Shown: positions 22,871-33,900 of the stretch, one piece after another
Numbering within the stretch: the stretch's first letter is position 1
Layout: every line of letters begins with the position of its first letter
From: Isoetes taiwanensis
Lineage: Eukaryota; Streptophyta; Lycopodiopsida; Isoetales; Isoetaceae
Direction of reading: 5' to 3'
DNA: 64,000 nucleotides
Assembly: GCA_021234155.1 (NCBI GenBank)
Contig: JAJEKV010000059.1
Coordinates: forward strand, 4,154,571 to 4,218,570
Translations under genes and position numbers: made by a program
Notes under the pieces: generated by a model
What the model was told of the DNA's origin: nothing
What the model saw: the letters and a program-made list of their open reading frames with translations, nothing else
Database searches by the model: none

Positions 22871-24071
22871 CGACATGTCTGTTGCTCTAGTGTAGGATAT
22901 TGCAAAATTAAAGGCAAACGTTCATAGACAACCCATGAGACGTAAAGTATAAGAGGAACAACTTAGGTCACAGTGAAAACAATTATCTAAAGATCAATAC
23001 AAGGATCAAGAAAAAAAATTGGGCTAATATGAACAATTCTAGATAAAAAAATCAATGATAACATCTACTGGGCCATCATGCCACAAATGACGAGATGAAT
23101 TATATATGTCAAAAACAATTTACGTTTGCAAAAAGGCACCATATAAAAAATACACTTCAAATAATTAATCAAAAACCATGCCGACGCACCCATATGTTGA
23201 GAATAAATGCACCCTAAAGCCCCATATGAATTTCAATCAACTCGAAGTCAGATATATTCCAACCATATGTGAGACTTTATAAATGTACTCATACATTTAT
23301 AAAACATCACATGTCTCAAAACCATGCCTGTGTGGATCCATGGTGGTAAAACAACACAGAATCAAGCAATTACACAAGATATTATTCCATGACTCTACGA
23401 TCACCCTCAGGTTAAAAACAAACAGTGGAGCTCTGTAACAGGAAGGTGTAATTGAACTAAGATGAATGAGAAGCAGATATGAGAATATGAGAAGCTAGTT
23501 AGCATTCCTTGAAAAGAATAGCATGTGTAAGTCGAAGTTGATGACATCTATTTTTTTGTCTTATAAAAAGATGACATGGTAGGACTGTTTTCGATGCAAA
23601 AGGTAGTTTACAAAATCAAAAGCTAATATCAAAGAAGAGGAAATAGGAGCATCGAATGTAAGCGGATTTGCACACCCTGAAGTTTCATTCGCCTCCAGTT
23701 TTTGGCCGAATGATTCTGCAAGATCTTCTAGTATAGGATGCAACAGATAGGAAGAAAGGCTGAAGTAGCTGACTGTTGCGAAGGAATTCTGGCGCCTAGA
23801 TTGAATGGCTGTAAAAGAAAGCAAAAATGTTAGTGGCACTTACCTGCCACGAGGAAGATTGGCACAAGCAGGATCAGAGCCAGAAACTCCCGCCAATAAC
23901 AGTATCGAGCAGGAACGCTGATGAATGACGCATTCACATGTGTCGCCTTTTTTTTTTTGCAGCAGCGGAGTCGGTCACAACAGGAATGCATAAAATTACT
24001 AGCTATAAAAGCTTCTCAAAACTAGAAGCACGCATTTTATACGATCTAAAAAATCCAAGTCCACAGACATA
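22871..24071. other. AT-rich spacer without genes
   Basis: Nothing convincing is present. On the minus strand a donor-like CAG|GTAAGT at about 23,843 follows an open hydrophobic stretch (REFLALILLVPIFLVA, about 23,910-23,850). It could be a stray exon of a membrane protein, but no partner exon was found. Confidence 0.3.
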
Positions 24072-24984
24072 ACAGATTCAAGCCAAAGTTTGAATTTACT
24101 TCATTCCAGAATGTGACTTGCCGAGGATAAATCTAGTATTGCTTGCATGTTCTTCGGTCTTGAGAATAGCAGGCAATTTAACACCCAAAAAACAAAAAAG
24201 CAAATGTCGAACCTAATCCAATACAGATCATGAGGTTCCTCAACTATCCTTGTGATTTGGTTGCTTTCCTCACAATAATAAGGATCGAAGTCTTTTGCTC
24301 CATCGAGGGAATCCATTCAACAAAACCTGCCGAAACTTGAAGAAATGATGAATACAAAAATATATAAAAAGGCTGACTATGGGTGGAGAATACATACAAA
24401 AGTTTACTACTTTCTCGTCTTGAATATGTAGAAATATTTTATGGAGAGGGATAGATAGGATGTACGAAAACAAGGTTTTTGTAATGAATTGTTGTAAATA
24501 AGGGGCTTTGGCCTGACCCCGGGATTGAAGATCGCATATCTAATATAATATAGATGAATCCCCTGGGAATGATTTAGGTTGACATTTTTAAGCTAGGCCT
24601 AGCACATGAAAAATATGGAGAAAGCATAATGGACATGGTCCATTTGTAAACCATACTAAAATTCCAATGTCTCATTTAGACCATCGAATGAAGTGGGTTC
24701 TATTTTAATCATCTAATATTGATCCACAATGGAACATTCGAATGAATGTCTAGCATAATAACAGGGGGTTTCCTTTGTATTTTTGTACGCATATTGCTAT
24801 GGTCCCAATATGATTTATGGACGTATTGCATGAAGCCTACCAATTGGTACATCTAGAGTGCGTATACATGAGATCTTATATTATAATGTTTTACTGCAAG
24901 TAATGGACCATGCCCTAAATCAGACGGCTGAGATCGTTCAATCAAATCGGACGGCTTAGATGTTATGTTTTAACTTGTTTTAGG

Positions 24985-25149
24985 TTTCTTCTGCAAGAGC
25001 AGCATGGGCCGCCTGTTCTGATCCCTATTCTAGCCGTGGAGGTGGATCAACTGCTGTTTGGCATGGACGTGGCTATGGCGGAAGCTAAGTCGGAGGTAAC
25101 TGTTGCTACATCTCTTGCTGAATCCGGTGAGGCAGCAAGCTCAGAATAG
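24985..25149 (+). pseudogene. Exon-like fragment inside Helitron
   Basis: After a TTTTAG acceptor-like site (24,978-24,983) a 54-codon frame is open to TAG (LLQEQHGPPVLIPILAVEVD at its start). A second frame over the same bases is also open and Gly/Ser-rich (YSSRGGGSTAVWHGRGYGGS). Its higher GC than the surrounding Helitron suggests captured coding DNA, as Helitrons often carry. I do not recognise the source gene or know which frame is right. Confidence 0.3.
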
Positions 25150-25340
25150 TGCAAACAGGTCGAGCTTTGAGTACTACCTTATTCCTTCTCATCTTATTCT
25201 GCCTGAACCAAGGAACTCTTCCATTTTTTATTCTAAAAATTCTGAGATAGCCATTCCTTTGGCTGCCTACTTTGGTAATTGCTTGAGGCTACTTTAGCTC
25301 TGAGCTGGCCATGGCATATAAATCTTCTGCGTTCATGCAG

Positions 25341-25559
25341 ACTGGTAGAATGAAATAGGCTTTTGTAAAAAGCACCATGGAGGCTTCTACAAACAATATC
25401 GCAGCCACAGGTCTGAGGCTACAAAATCAGAGCAAGCACCCTGGTTCACACGCAGTAGAGGATTCTTTTCTTGGTGTGCAGGCTGCAAAGCTCCTTGCTA
25501 GAGCTGCTTCAAGTACACATGAACAATACAGGCAGTTATGCTCACGTTTCTTTGATTAG
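25341..25559 (+). pseudogene. Possible captured terminal exon inside Helitron
   Basis: After GCGTTCATGCAG (acceptor-like, ending at 25,340) an open frame with one early stop leads to MEASTNNIAATGLRLQNQ and ends HEQYRQLCSRFFD before TAG at 25,557. Composition is that of an ordinary coding sequence, rich in Ala, Ser and Gln. The family is not recognised. It probably came from the same captured gene as the fragment at 24,985. Confidence 0.35.
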
Positions 25560-27204
25560 AAGAGCAAGGAGCTTATTTTGAAATAGACACCAAGCAGGTT
25601 GTATTTCAACACAAATGGGCACTTCATTTTCCTTGAAGGGTAATGGGATTAATCAAGAAGATCTTGCTCCATTTCAATAAAGCAAATTGAGGCCGGAAGA
25701 AAGCCGTAACATTTTGGTTGTCTTGGCCTAGTATTTTGCATGGGAACATGGTGCAAAGGACTACTGCAGCTCTTTATATTCAGGTAACGTGTAATGTTGC
25801 TCTGGTTTAACTTTAAAAATGCATGCCATTGGATTAACTTATGATTCCTATAGGTTACCAAGTTAAAGTCATTCTTAGCTAACGGGGATGACTGGGAATG
25901 AATTTAAGTTTCATGGGAATTTAATGTAAAGCTGTTCATGGGATCCAACGTTTTGATTGTCTTGCAGATGGGCCATGCGAGCTGTTTTGCAGCGAGACTT
26001 CAATGGATACATGCAGCTCTTTAACATTTTATGATTTTCCTTCCTAGCTTAAGCCAAAATGATGGAAGGCGATCCTTCTTTTGCTCCATCAAATGCGATT
26101 TGAGGACATGCTCTCCAATTTACAATTTATTTGTGCTTCAAAGGCTTATAGCAATATCGAAGCATTATTTGTTTGCAGGATATCATGACTTAATAGTGTG
26201 AGGCATTTGCATGTTTAGAAGGTTTGCTTTATACCACTCCAGTTTTTGGTTTCCAAGTATTCTGATAGCACTATCTCTAGAATGGAGTACACTAAACCAT
26301 GTTATATTTTGACTATGAAACTCACAATATTAGATTTTCTATTTTTGGTAGAGTTCTATCAAAGGTAGCTATGATTAAGGATGTTCATATTTAGACTGAA
26401 TGTTACCAATAAAATTTCTAAGTAAAAAGTTACGAAGATGGCATTTACCGCATTGTATGACATTTCCCAAAGATTTACCGGATGAAATCATCGGAAGCTC
26501 AAGAGCCTTGAATCCTCAGTTACAAGCTCTAGATCCGGGTGCAAATGGCTATGTCGAAGAAGAGCCATATTCTAGAAAAGTTTGTACTTATATGGGTACC
26601 TCTATGCATTGGATCAACATAGACATATAAGCCGAGAGATATAGATACTTAAAAGCCTAAAAATATAGTTCGTGTTGGTGCGTAATAGTACCTCACGAGT
26701 TTGCCAAAGATGAATAAGAGAACAGGTTATAGATTTGTGAGCTTTGCAATTGCATTTTCTTGAGCAATGGCAAATCTATTCAAACAACATGAATTTTTTT
26801 TTGTAAGAGGACAAAGTATTTTGCTATAAAGGATGATAAATCAATTTACTATTTTCTTTTTTGTAGGTCCACTTAGTGAGAAAGAAACCAATTTGTCTAG
26901 ATTTGCAATTAAATTTGTGCTAGATTTTTTTTTCATCAATAGCGTTTTAGTACTACCTAAATTACTTGCAAGGTGCTCTTGGCAATGCTTTATTAAATGT
27001 GATGTGGCATGAACGCTATGCCATTGATATGATTTGATGTCTTTGCCATGGATGTATAGAAATGCTATTTTTAATATCAGAGCTCATTAAATACATTTTG
27101 GCAGTCCAACTTTTGCCCTACAACAACTTGGATTTCTATTGCGACTCGAATTACACAAGGTGCATTAAAAGTATTCAAGTATACACAATGGTACCAAATC
27201 CTAC
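25560..27204. other. Helitron interior, no clear gene
   Basis: AT-rich. ORFs at 25,649-25,861 (-) and 26,400-26,630 (+, includes LDPGANGYVEEEPYSRKV) are open but unassigned. Confidence 0.3.
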
Positions 27205-27664
27205 GGCTCAGGGGATACTCTTACCCTGGATTGAGGGATCCGGAGGTGTGATCGGGACGAGGGCATCGGGAGGGACGTGTGATCGGGAGGGCGGGATCCC
27301 CCGATTAATCGCCTGATTAAAGGCTATTGCGCAGATTCGTAGACCATTTTTTGGCAAAATTGGGGCAGCGCCATCGCTGCGGCGCTCGCCCTCCTTCCTC
27401 CTCTGCTGATATCTGATCCTATCCTCCCACTGATTCCGACCACCCTAGCACAGACGCTACCCGATTTGGAGGAGAATAGAGCAAGAAAAAAGCCACACAA
27501 AAACTTCCCCGATTTTCCCTATAAGGGTTCCAGTTTTTGCGCAGCTATTCGCAGCGATAGCAAGGGGATCCTGGCCCGCCGGGGATCACAGGTCCTCCCG
27601 GGATGCCGTCCTCCGGGATCACACCTCCGGGATCCCTCAATCCAGGGTAAGAGTATCCTGAGCC
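27205..27664. mobile_element. Mutator-type MITE with 9-bp target duplication
   Basis: Terminal inverted repeats start GGCTCAGGGGATACTCTTAC and end GTAAGAGTATCCTGAGCC. They continue inward through CCTGGATTGAGGGATCC and GGAGGTGTGATC for at least 50 bp. The 9-bp sequence AAATCCTAC flanks both ends (27,196-27,204 and 27,665-27,673), the hallmark of Mutator-like elements. The 460-bp element is GC-rich against an AT-rich host Helitron and encodes no transposase. Its core (GGGGCAGCGCCATCGCTGCG, about 27,362-27,381) could be captured genic sequence. Confidence 0.9.
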
Positions 27665-27689
27665 AAATCCTACAACATAACAATGACAT

Positions 27690-27800
27690 AGTGACATAGC
27701 AATTTAAGTTTAATCTGATCGGGTAGCAACGATATAGCCATTTAAGTCCAATCCTATAGCCATTTAAGTCCAATCCTATAGCGTAGCAACGACATAGCCA
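27690..27800. repeat. Short tandem repeats
   Basis: ATATAGCCATTTAAGTCCAATCC and close variants recur about every 23 bp around 27,731-27,777. They are flanked by two GTAGCAACGAYATAGCC blocks (27,723 and 27,783). This is inside the Helitron, just beyond the MITE. Confidence 0.7.
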
Positions 27801-27951
27801 CAACAATTGCCTATCCTATAAAATGGGGATAACAATCGCCTCATAGCCCAAAGAACAATGGGCACTTTTTCTATTCCAAACCGTGTTCAATATTTGTTAG
27901 AGCATGACGTTCACACAAGAGTCTTACAGAGATAAACACACAATCAACTTA

Positions 27952-27970
27952 TGCCCAGCGTTGCTGGGCA
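27952..27970 (+). other. Helitron 3' terminal hairpin
   Basis: TGCCCAGC and GCTGGGCA form a perfect 8-bp stem with loop GTT. It lies ten bases before the element terminus, as in other plant Helitrons, where it is thought to act as a transposition terminator. Confidence 0.85.
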
Positions 27971-28596
27971 CTATTATTAGTTAGTTATTAATGCCATTAG
28001 TCAATGGTCTACCTCTTGTCCCCCTTTTTCTTTTTTAAAATCTTTGCATGCAAATGAAATGGATCGATGTGTTTTTTTTTCGGCTTCATAAATCTAGGGA
28101 TCATGGCTACTTACACGGCGTAAGGTGACTGAATTTGTGTTGCAACGTTGTTACTTAAAGCCTTCAGAAACTTCAAGCAAAGATATCCGGATTTTTGTTT
28201 GAAGTTCTTTTTTTCGTGGCATATCGTTAAGGTGCAAAACATGGATTAGGGATTTGAAACCCAAGAGTAGCGGGTAACCATTTTAATTCCACACAATATG
28301 CCTTATCCCTCTTATCTGTTATCCTTTTTTCTCGCAAGGAAAAATAACATTAATGGCCTTTCCCGATTCCAACTGCCGATGAAGCTTCCAGACAAATAAT
28401 GGTTAACCGATGAGAAGCAGAAATTGGGTCAACCAATAGAGCTGCTTTTTTTAGGTCATGCAAATTGCAGTGATGTATCTGAAAAATCCAGATAAAAATA
28501 TCAGAGTGACAATGCTATTTTGACGATGTTGTACTATATTTGGACAAATGATGCATTCTTCGGACGCAAGGCAATCCCTCAACCCAGATCCACGTC

Positions 28597-28602
28597 TATA
28601 AA
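28597..28602 (+). promoter_or_regulatory. TATA box of Dof-like gene, copy 2
   Basis: TATAAA at this position is the exact equivalent of 11280-11285. The ATG at 28650 is 53 bases from the first base of the box, giving a predicted 5' UTR of about 20 bases. Confidence 0.6.
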
Positions 28603-28649
28603 ACTCCCCTTTCACTCCTTATCAAAACAAGAGAAGAAGAGAGAAGACG

Positions 28650-29819
28650 ATGGCGCCCTGTGACGATATGGATGATGCAATCAAGTATCTGTGCAGCTTG
28701 GAATATAATGCCCCTGACCAAGTCCATGCTTCTGATGATGTGTTTGACGAAGTCTTGTCGACGGGAAGCTTGTTTGACGAGGACTTGACCATGCTTTATC
28801 AGAAAACGGGCTTCCAGTTTTGGGATGACCCCAAACAAGAAAACCAGCTTGACCTTAACCAATCTTTAGCAGATTCAAGTGGTTGGGATATGGTTTTTCA
28901 AAGACAAGTAGGTGATCTTTCTTTTGATGTCCTTGATGATCTTTCTTTGGATATTCTAGATGATGGGCATGTGTTTGATGAAGACTTGTCTAAGGGTGCC
29001 TTGCCTATGCTTTGTCTACCGGAAAACTTACAAAAAGAGGTGGCTGAAGAAAACGAGCATCAACATGTGCTTGATGGGGACCTTGACCTGTTTGATGCAT
29101 TGGCAGACCGTGAGCATATGGACTTTGACAGACCAGTGCATTAGACGAGTCTGAACATGTGGTCTATGAAGACTCTGTCTTGGTCAGTGCATTAGGAAAG
29201 CCTTTATGCAGCATGAGTTGCTGGGAGGATGCAAACATGGTCTCTCAAACTCAAATAGGAGAGCCTATGTTCACAAATCGAGAAGGGAGAATGGAGGTAG
29301 CAACACAACAAGAAGCATGTTACTCCGATGGATTGGGAGGCTTCATGGCAGAAGCAAAATCATTAGAGAACTTCACCTGCTTATCACAAGAAAACAATCC
29401 TATCGTCATAACAAGATTTGAACGGGGAAGAAGTCAATACGACCATGGTTGATTGGGTCAATGCATTGCCCAACTTCGTTCCAACTTGGAAGTCAGTGAG
29501 CAACAAGCGGCATGGGTAGCACTTGTACATATCAAACTGAATGGGGCTGGGGGCCATGGGAGCAACAACCAACGTAAGAAATAGTAGCTCCAAGGACTAA
29601 GAGGCGTAAGATAGAGCGACGCAAGATGATTGCCCTCGATGTCACCGTGATAACACCCGCTTCGACTACATCAACAATAAGGATACAAGGCAACTAAGGT
29701 ATTGGTGTAGAGATTGCCAAAGAGGGTTTACTGCCGGAGGCAAAGTGAGGCCATTACAACCTCGGAAACCCCGAAAATCCAAGGGCAAGCCCCGAAACTC
29801 CAAGGGCAAAATAACTTGA
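28650..29819 (+). pseudogene. Dof-type zinc-finger gene, copy 2, multiple lesions
   Basis: This is the paralogue of 11361-12513. The N-terminus (MAPCDDMDDAIKYLCSLEY onward) is intact for about 160 codons to 29,127. There a single C is missing relative to copy 1 and the frame ends at 29,142. A gained G near 29,425 and a TAA near 29,574-29,576 add further breaks. Downstream, the finger (29,631-29,717) keeps all four Cys with C-X2-C-X21-C-X2-C and ends with the same PRKPRKSKGK-like tail and TGA (29,817-29,819). The intact N-terminus here and intact C-terminus in copy 1 together show the original layout of roughly 390 residues: acidic N-terminal region, C-terminal Dof finger, basic tail. This copy is non-functional as it stands. 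Confidence 0.7.
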
Positions 29820-29851
29820 TATTTGAAGATATACAGACTCTTGCAAATGCT

Positions 29852-30190
29852 CGGTATGCTCGGTTAGTTGTGCCCCATCAGGCCTTGCATGAGCTACTGA
29901 GCACGGCCTCTGTAGGCTTGTTGGGATCGTACCTCCAGGAGGTAATGGATACGCGGACTCAGTTATGCCCCCGTCCGACATTAACCTCAAATTGTACTTG
30001 TGATTATGTATATAATCTATGAAAGATGTCAAAGATCCTTATTGCTACTAAGGTTTTTCCCTCAAAACCCTTTGGGTGGGGGTTTTTAATCCTGGTAGTA
30101 ATACGCCTGCTGCTCTCTCTTTGTACTTGGGTCCCATAGGCAAGTTGGTCTCCGTGGACGATAAAATCATATTCTATTCTATTCTATTAT
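29852..30190 (+). mobile_element. LINE 3' end fragment with (TATTC)n tail
   Basis: Copy 1 reads GCAAATGCTTATTGACATTTC across this point (12,536-12,556), while copy 2 has about 339 extra bases here. They include CTCAAAACCCTTTGGGTGGGGG, GGTCCCATAGGCAAGTTGG and a tail of TATTC units (30,170-30,185). The same 3' UTR motifs occur in the minus-strand LINE at 20,358-20,660, so this is a strongly 5'-truncated member of that family. No clear target duplication is visible. It landed just downstream of the broken Dof-like gene. Confidence 0.75.
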
Positions 30191-32480
30191 TGACATTTCA
30201 CAGTCATTTGGATATGTTGTTGAGCTTGTATAGCTGCCATATGTGTTGTAAATACAACCATCTCAATTGCTTCTAAGAATTCATCTTGATCTTGTTTTGA
30301 TTATGTTTCTCGTTATGTTTACGTTTTCATGATTGCCTTGCATTTAGACTATCTTGTCCTTATGAGCTACCTTTTTACCAATATTATTATGCCAGGAGAA
30401 GTATCTCTTTCTCTGCGGAGGAAGGGTGCAGCATAGAATATTGCTGGTAATAAAACTAGGCCAGAAATGGATTACTGGAAAAGTGTGACACCTAACTAAG
30501 AGAGAGTCATTTTGTAGTTGGCTCTTTTCTCCAGAAAGGTAGATGCGTCATTAGCCTATGGTATAGTTTCTACATACAGATTAGCCACATGAATTCAAGG
30601 GATTAAATATGTTACCTTCATGCAGGCATCTTTCTGATTGGGATGCGGTTTTCCCAGTCAAAGCCACAAGTAAATTTGTTTCTTATGAATGTGGTAATAT
30701 GACTGCTGCAATTCGTACCAGCAGCATGCAGGTTGGTTCTACTGTTATAATTAACTATTTGCCTTTGTCTGAGGAGCAAAAGTTTGCTAATTTAGCTATG
30801 ATGAATAATTTTAAGTGCAGCCAATCACACATACAAATTTGTCTCTTCGTAAGTTCTGTGAAAGACTGAACGTTGATTGGCAAAGTTATAATATCCTGTT
30901 TCAATATATGCCCGAAGCATGAAACTGCAAATGCGTCGGTTTATACTAGAACTCTCGTTGTCATATTCTGTGTTTTGACAAAGGTGCTATCGAGCCAAAA
31001 ACAAGAAAACCTCTTGCTCTGAAGTGCTTTTAAGTCTCACTACATCTAAATGGTATAACCTGCACTTGCTTTGCTCAATGCCCTTATCTTTAGCATGACC
31101 ATTCCATTGATGTGTAAATTGTCCCATAAAGCTCACACATTCTTTGTAGTATTGGAGACAAAATTGTGGCCTGTTCAGGAAATAAAACTTTGTCTTACAT
31201 TTAATATGGCTCATAAGATTGTATTTAAACCCTTCCGAGGAATTTTGTAGTAGATGAAATCGCGTCTACTTTAGGTCCATGACTTGGTTTTTCCTGTTTG
31301 ACTACATGCTATGGAGCAGCTTGATCATCAAGTTCTGTAAGAGAAGAACGATGTACATATTTGAAATTGAGTTTAACCTTTGCCATTTATTGTGTTTCCT
31401 TTCTCTTTCCCAAAGGTCTCATCAATTTATCACCCAATCGACGAGACCGCTAAGAACTAAATTGACATCCATGTGGGTAACCAACCGTTAGATTTTCATA
31501 TGATGTGCTTAATGCGCCAAGGAAAACAGCATGTCCAATGGGTTTAATAATCTAGCATCTTGTCGGTTTGTTCCAGAGGGATCAGTGTACTATGCATTGA
31601 AGTAGACAATCATATCCGGGCAAAAACAAAGTGAAATATACCTCATTCTTTAGTATTACTTCCATTCGGTTAATTACTATGAGTGAGAAGGATATGATTT
31701 ATCGCTACCATTTGTCATTTGAAATGGCAAACGATTGCGTGTTATATCTCTTTGGACATACATAGCAAAAGTCATGAGTGTCTTGTGGACAAAATTAAAG
31801 GAAGCTATAAAACCATCTCTTGAATCAATGAGTAGAGAAGTTTTATCATACAATGTTATATGGGCAGAAAAGCGTGGAGGCACCGTAATGAGCACATCTA
31901 TATACGCAAAGATCGTGTTGGATCTTCGCTTAGAAAGGTATTTAGTAAAAACCATGCCAAGTTGCTGGAGGATAGAGAAAAAGTTCAGTCGCTGAATTTT
32001 GCACCCTAGTCATGTCTGGATAACAATAAAAGTATAGAGGATTCGAGGTCTAAATACAGAGGTAAACGCGTGTGACTTGTAGACAAGAAGTGCATGAGCA
32101 TAACCTTTCTTAGTTAAAGTGATCAACCTCAGCTTTAGGCAGTGTGAGATCTTCGAGTAGAATCAAATGGCTATGTGTTGCATTTTCATAATCCGAAAAA
32201 CTATCTATAACTAAATCTATTACTAAATACCTTGAATCAATTGCAGAACAAGAACCTGGTACCTGTTGATAGCTGCGTTGGTTGAAGCAAAGATATAGTT
32301 ATGGGATTGTAGCAGATGATGTTAATCAGGTGCGGTGAGTTTGTAAGTCGCATATACTTACTTGAAATTTATTACACCACATTACTTGCTTGGGTACTGT
32401 GGACAATTTTAGATCGCCGTTTCCTTTGTGGCATACATTATTTTTAAGCGTTGGATTTCTCTTGATTTCCTATGTAACAG
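30191..32480. other. Duplicated non-coding DNA, copy 2
   Basis: Equivalent of 12,541-14,849 with small indels. The ORF 30,609-30,869 corresponds to 12,967-13,152 of copy 1 but reads further because a stop is lost. Family not recognised. Confidence 0.4.
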
Positions 32481-32495
32481 ACTAGAGAGATTGTA

Positions 32496-33155
32496 TGAAG
32501 AAGTTTGAAAGATATAACAAACAATCACTTAGGTAATGTCTAGTAAGATTTAATGCCAAATCCACCTTCAAACTCAAGTCAATAAATTTTGCAAGTTACA
32601 ATCATGATTCTATAGGAAAGCCACATTATGGTCACTCATTTCCTAAGAATCAAGCACAAGGTACCATAGCAATATGAAGTCAATAGTTTTTCAAGGCAAT
32701 TAAGCCATTAAATCTTCAATCATGATACTATATATTAGTACTTGATTCGGGCATAAAATGAACTACATCAGAGCATCATTAAACCAAGCATTCCGGCCAC
32801 GATTCTTCCTTTTTGCTCCCGATATCTATGTAGACGTCCTCTGCCCACCTCTATAGGTTCCATCAATTCCTATCTGTAGAATCGCCGGCGGTTTAGAGCC
32901 AGATAAGTTTTCCAAATCGAGCTATCTTCATTTACATATATCCCACAAGCCTGACGAAGTTTTCGAGCTTCACACTCAATTATCCCACAGGCATATGTGC
33001 ATTTTTTAGCCCTTGGACCATTGCAATTTCGTAGACTTAATTCTCCTTAAGGTTTTTAACATCAACCTTGTTCTTCATGAGTATTTGCACACACTTGCTT
33101 GTTCTAGCTATACCTAATTGGTTTAATGAATGCAACCCAGCTTTGCCCTGACTTA
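32496..33155 (-). repeat. Copia left LTR (3' LTR), main part
   Basis: Matches the right LTR at 47,255-47,270, 49,786-49,919 and 54,638-55,107. The last 18 bases of this LTR lie beyond the CACTA insertion at 42,905-42,922 (CAAGCTGACAACCCTTCA). A polypurine tract (GAAGGAGGAG on the minus strand, 42,923-42,932) directly borders the LTR as required for plus-strand priming. Confidence 0.9.
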
Positions 33156-33159
33156 CACT

Positions 33160-33900
33160 ACAAGAGAAATGTACCTATAGTGTCTAGTGTAATGTCAACT
33201 TTTTTGACACAAACAGAACTTGTCAAAACCCAATTATTGTCACAGCCTTGCCACTATACTTGTCGTGATCATTTGTCACAAACATGCCACAATAGCGTCA
33301 AATGTTGTGTCAAGCTTGTGGCTTCAATTTATGACATAATATTGACACAAAATCAATTTGGAACTATATGGCAGTCTAGAAAATGACAAACTTGTGACAA
33401 TATTTTAACAACATTGTGATAAATAAATAGAAGTCCATATGAACACTATTACATCAACATTATCGCAAGCTAGTGACAAAGTAGTAGCTATAATTCATCC
33501 ACAATAAGACAAACAATAAGAAAATTTGTGACCCATTTTGTAGCTAATAAATAGCTAGTGTTGTGACCACATTGTGATAAATAAATAAAGCTTATACCAA
33601 CTACATAGCATCAACATCACGGCAATGTAATGACAATATAGTAGCTATATTTCCATCCACAATAAGACAACTAATAAGAAATTTTGTGACTAGTTTGGTG
33701 TCTAAAGAAACACTATTTTCATTGTTGTGACGACATTATGATAGATAAATAGACAATTGATAACAATTTCTATGAGTTTTGTGTCTAGGTAATAGCTAAT
33801 TTAAGACAATTTATGCATTGTATCTTGTATCAAAAGGATAAACATCTAAGTATTTTTTTTTTGCTTGAATAACAAATATTCTGATTTCTGAAATTCGATA
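33160..33900. repeat. CACTA left subterminal repeats
   Basis: TGTGACAA/TTGTCACA-type motifs are dense in both orientations from 33,230. Three diverged tandem units start with ACATTGTGATAAATAAATA-like sequence at 33,411, 33,569 and 33,733 (periods about 158-164 bp), each followed by TCCACAATAAGACAA and TTTTGTGAC. In En/Spm elements, subterminal repeats bind the TnpA protein. A matching field of TTGACAC/TGTCAC motifs precedes the right end (42,580-42,890). Confidence 0.75.

Larger units (their letters stand above)
24874..27980 (+). mobile_element. Non-autonomous Helitron (3.1 kb)
   Basis: Helitrons transpose by rolling circle, insert between A and T, make no target duplication, begin with TC and end with a hairpin before CTRR. 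Here the insert starts TCTTATATTATAATG after A (24,873). It ends with an 8-bp stem (TGCCCAGC gtt GCTGGGCA, 27,952-27,970), ten bases later TTAG, and then T. Copy 1 keeps the empty site as CATGAGA|TTAGTTATTAATG (4730/4731), which fixes both ends to the base. The final TTAG instead of CTAG is a small deviation. There is no Rep/helicase, so the element is non-autonomous. It carries exon-like gene fragments and a nested Mutator-type MITE. On the top strand the 3' hairpin is at the right end. Confidence 0.85.
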
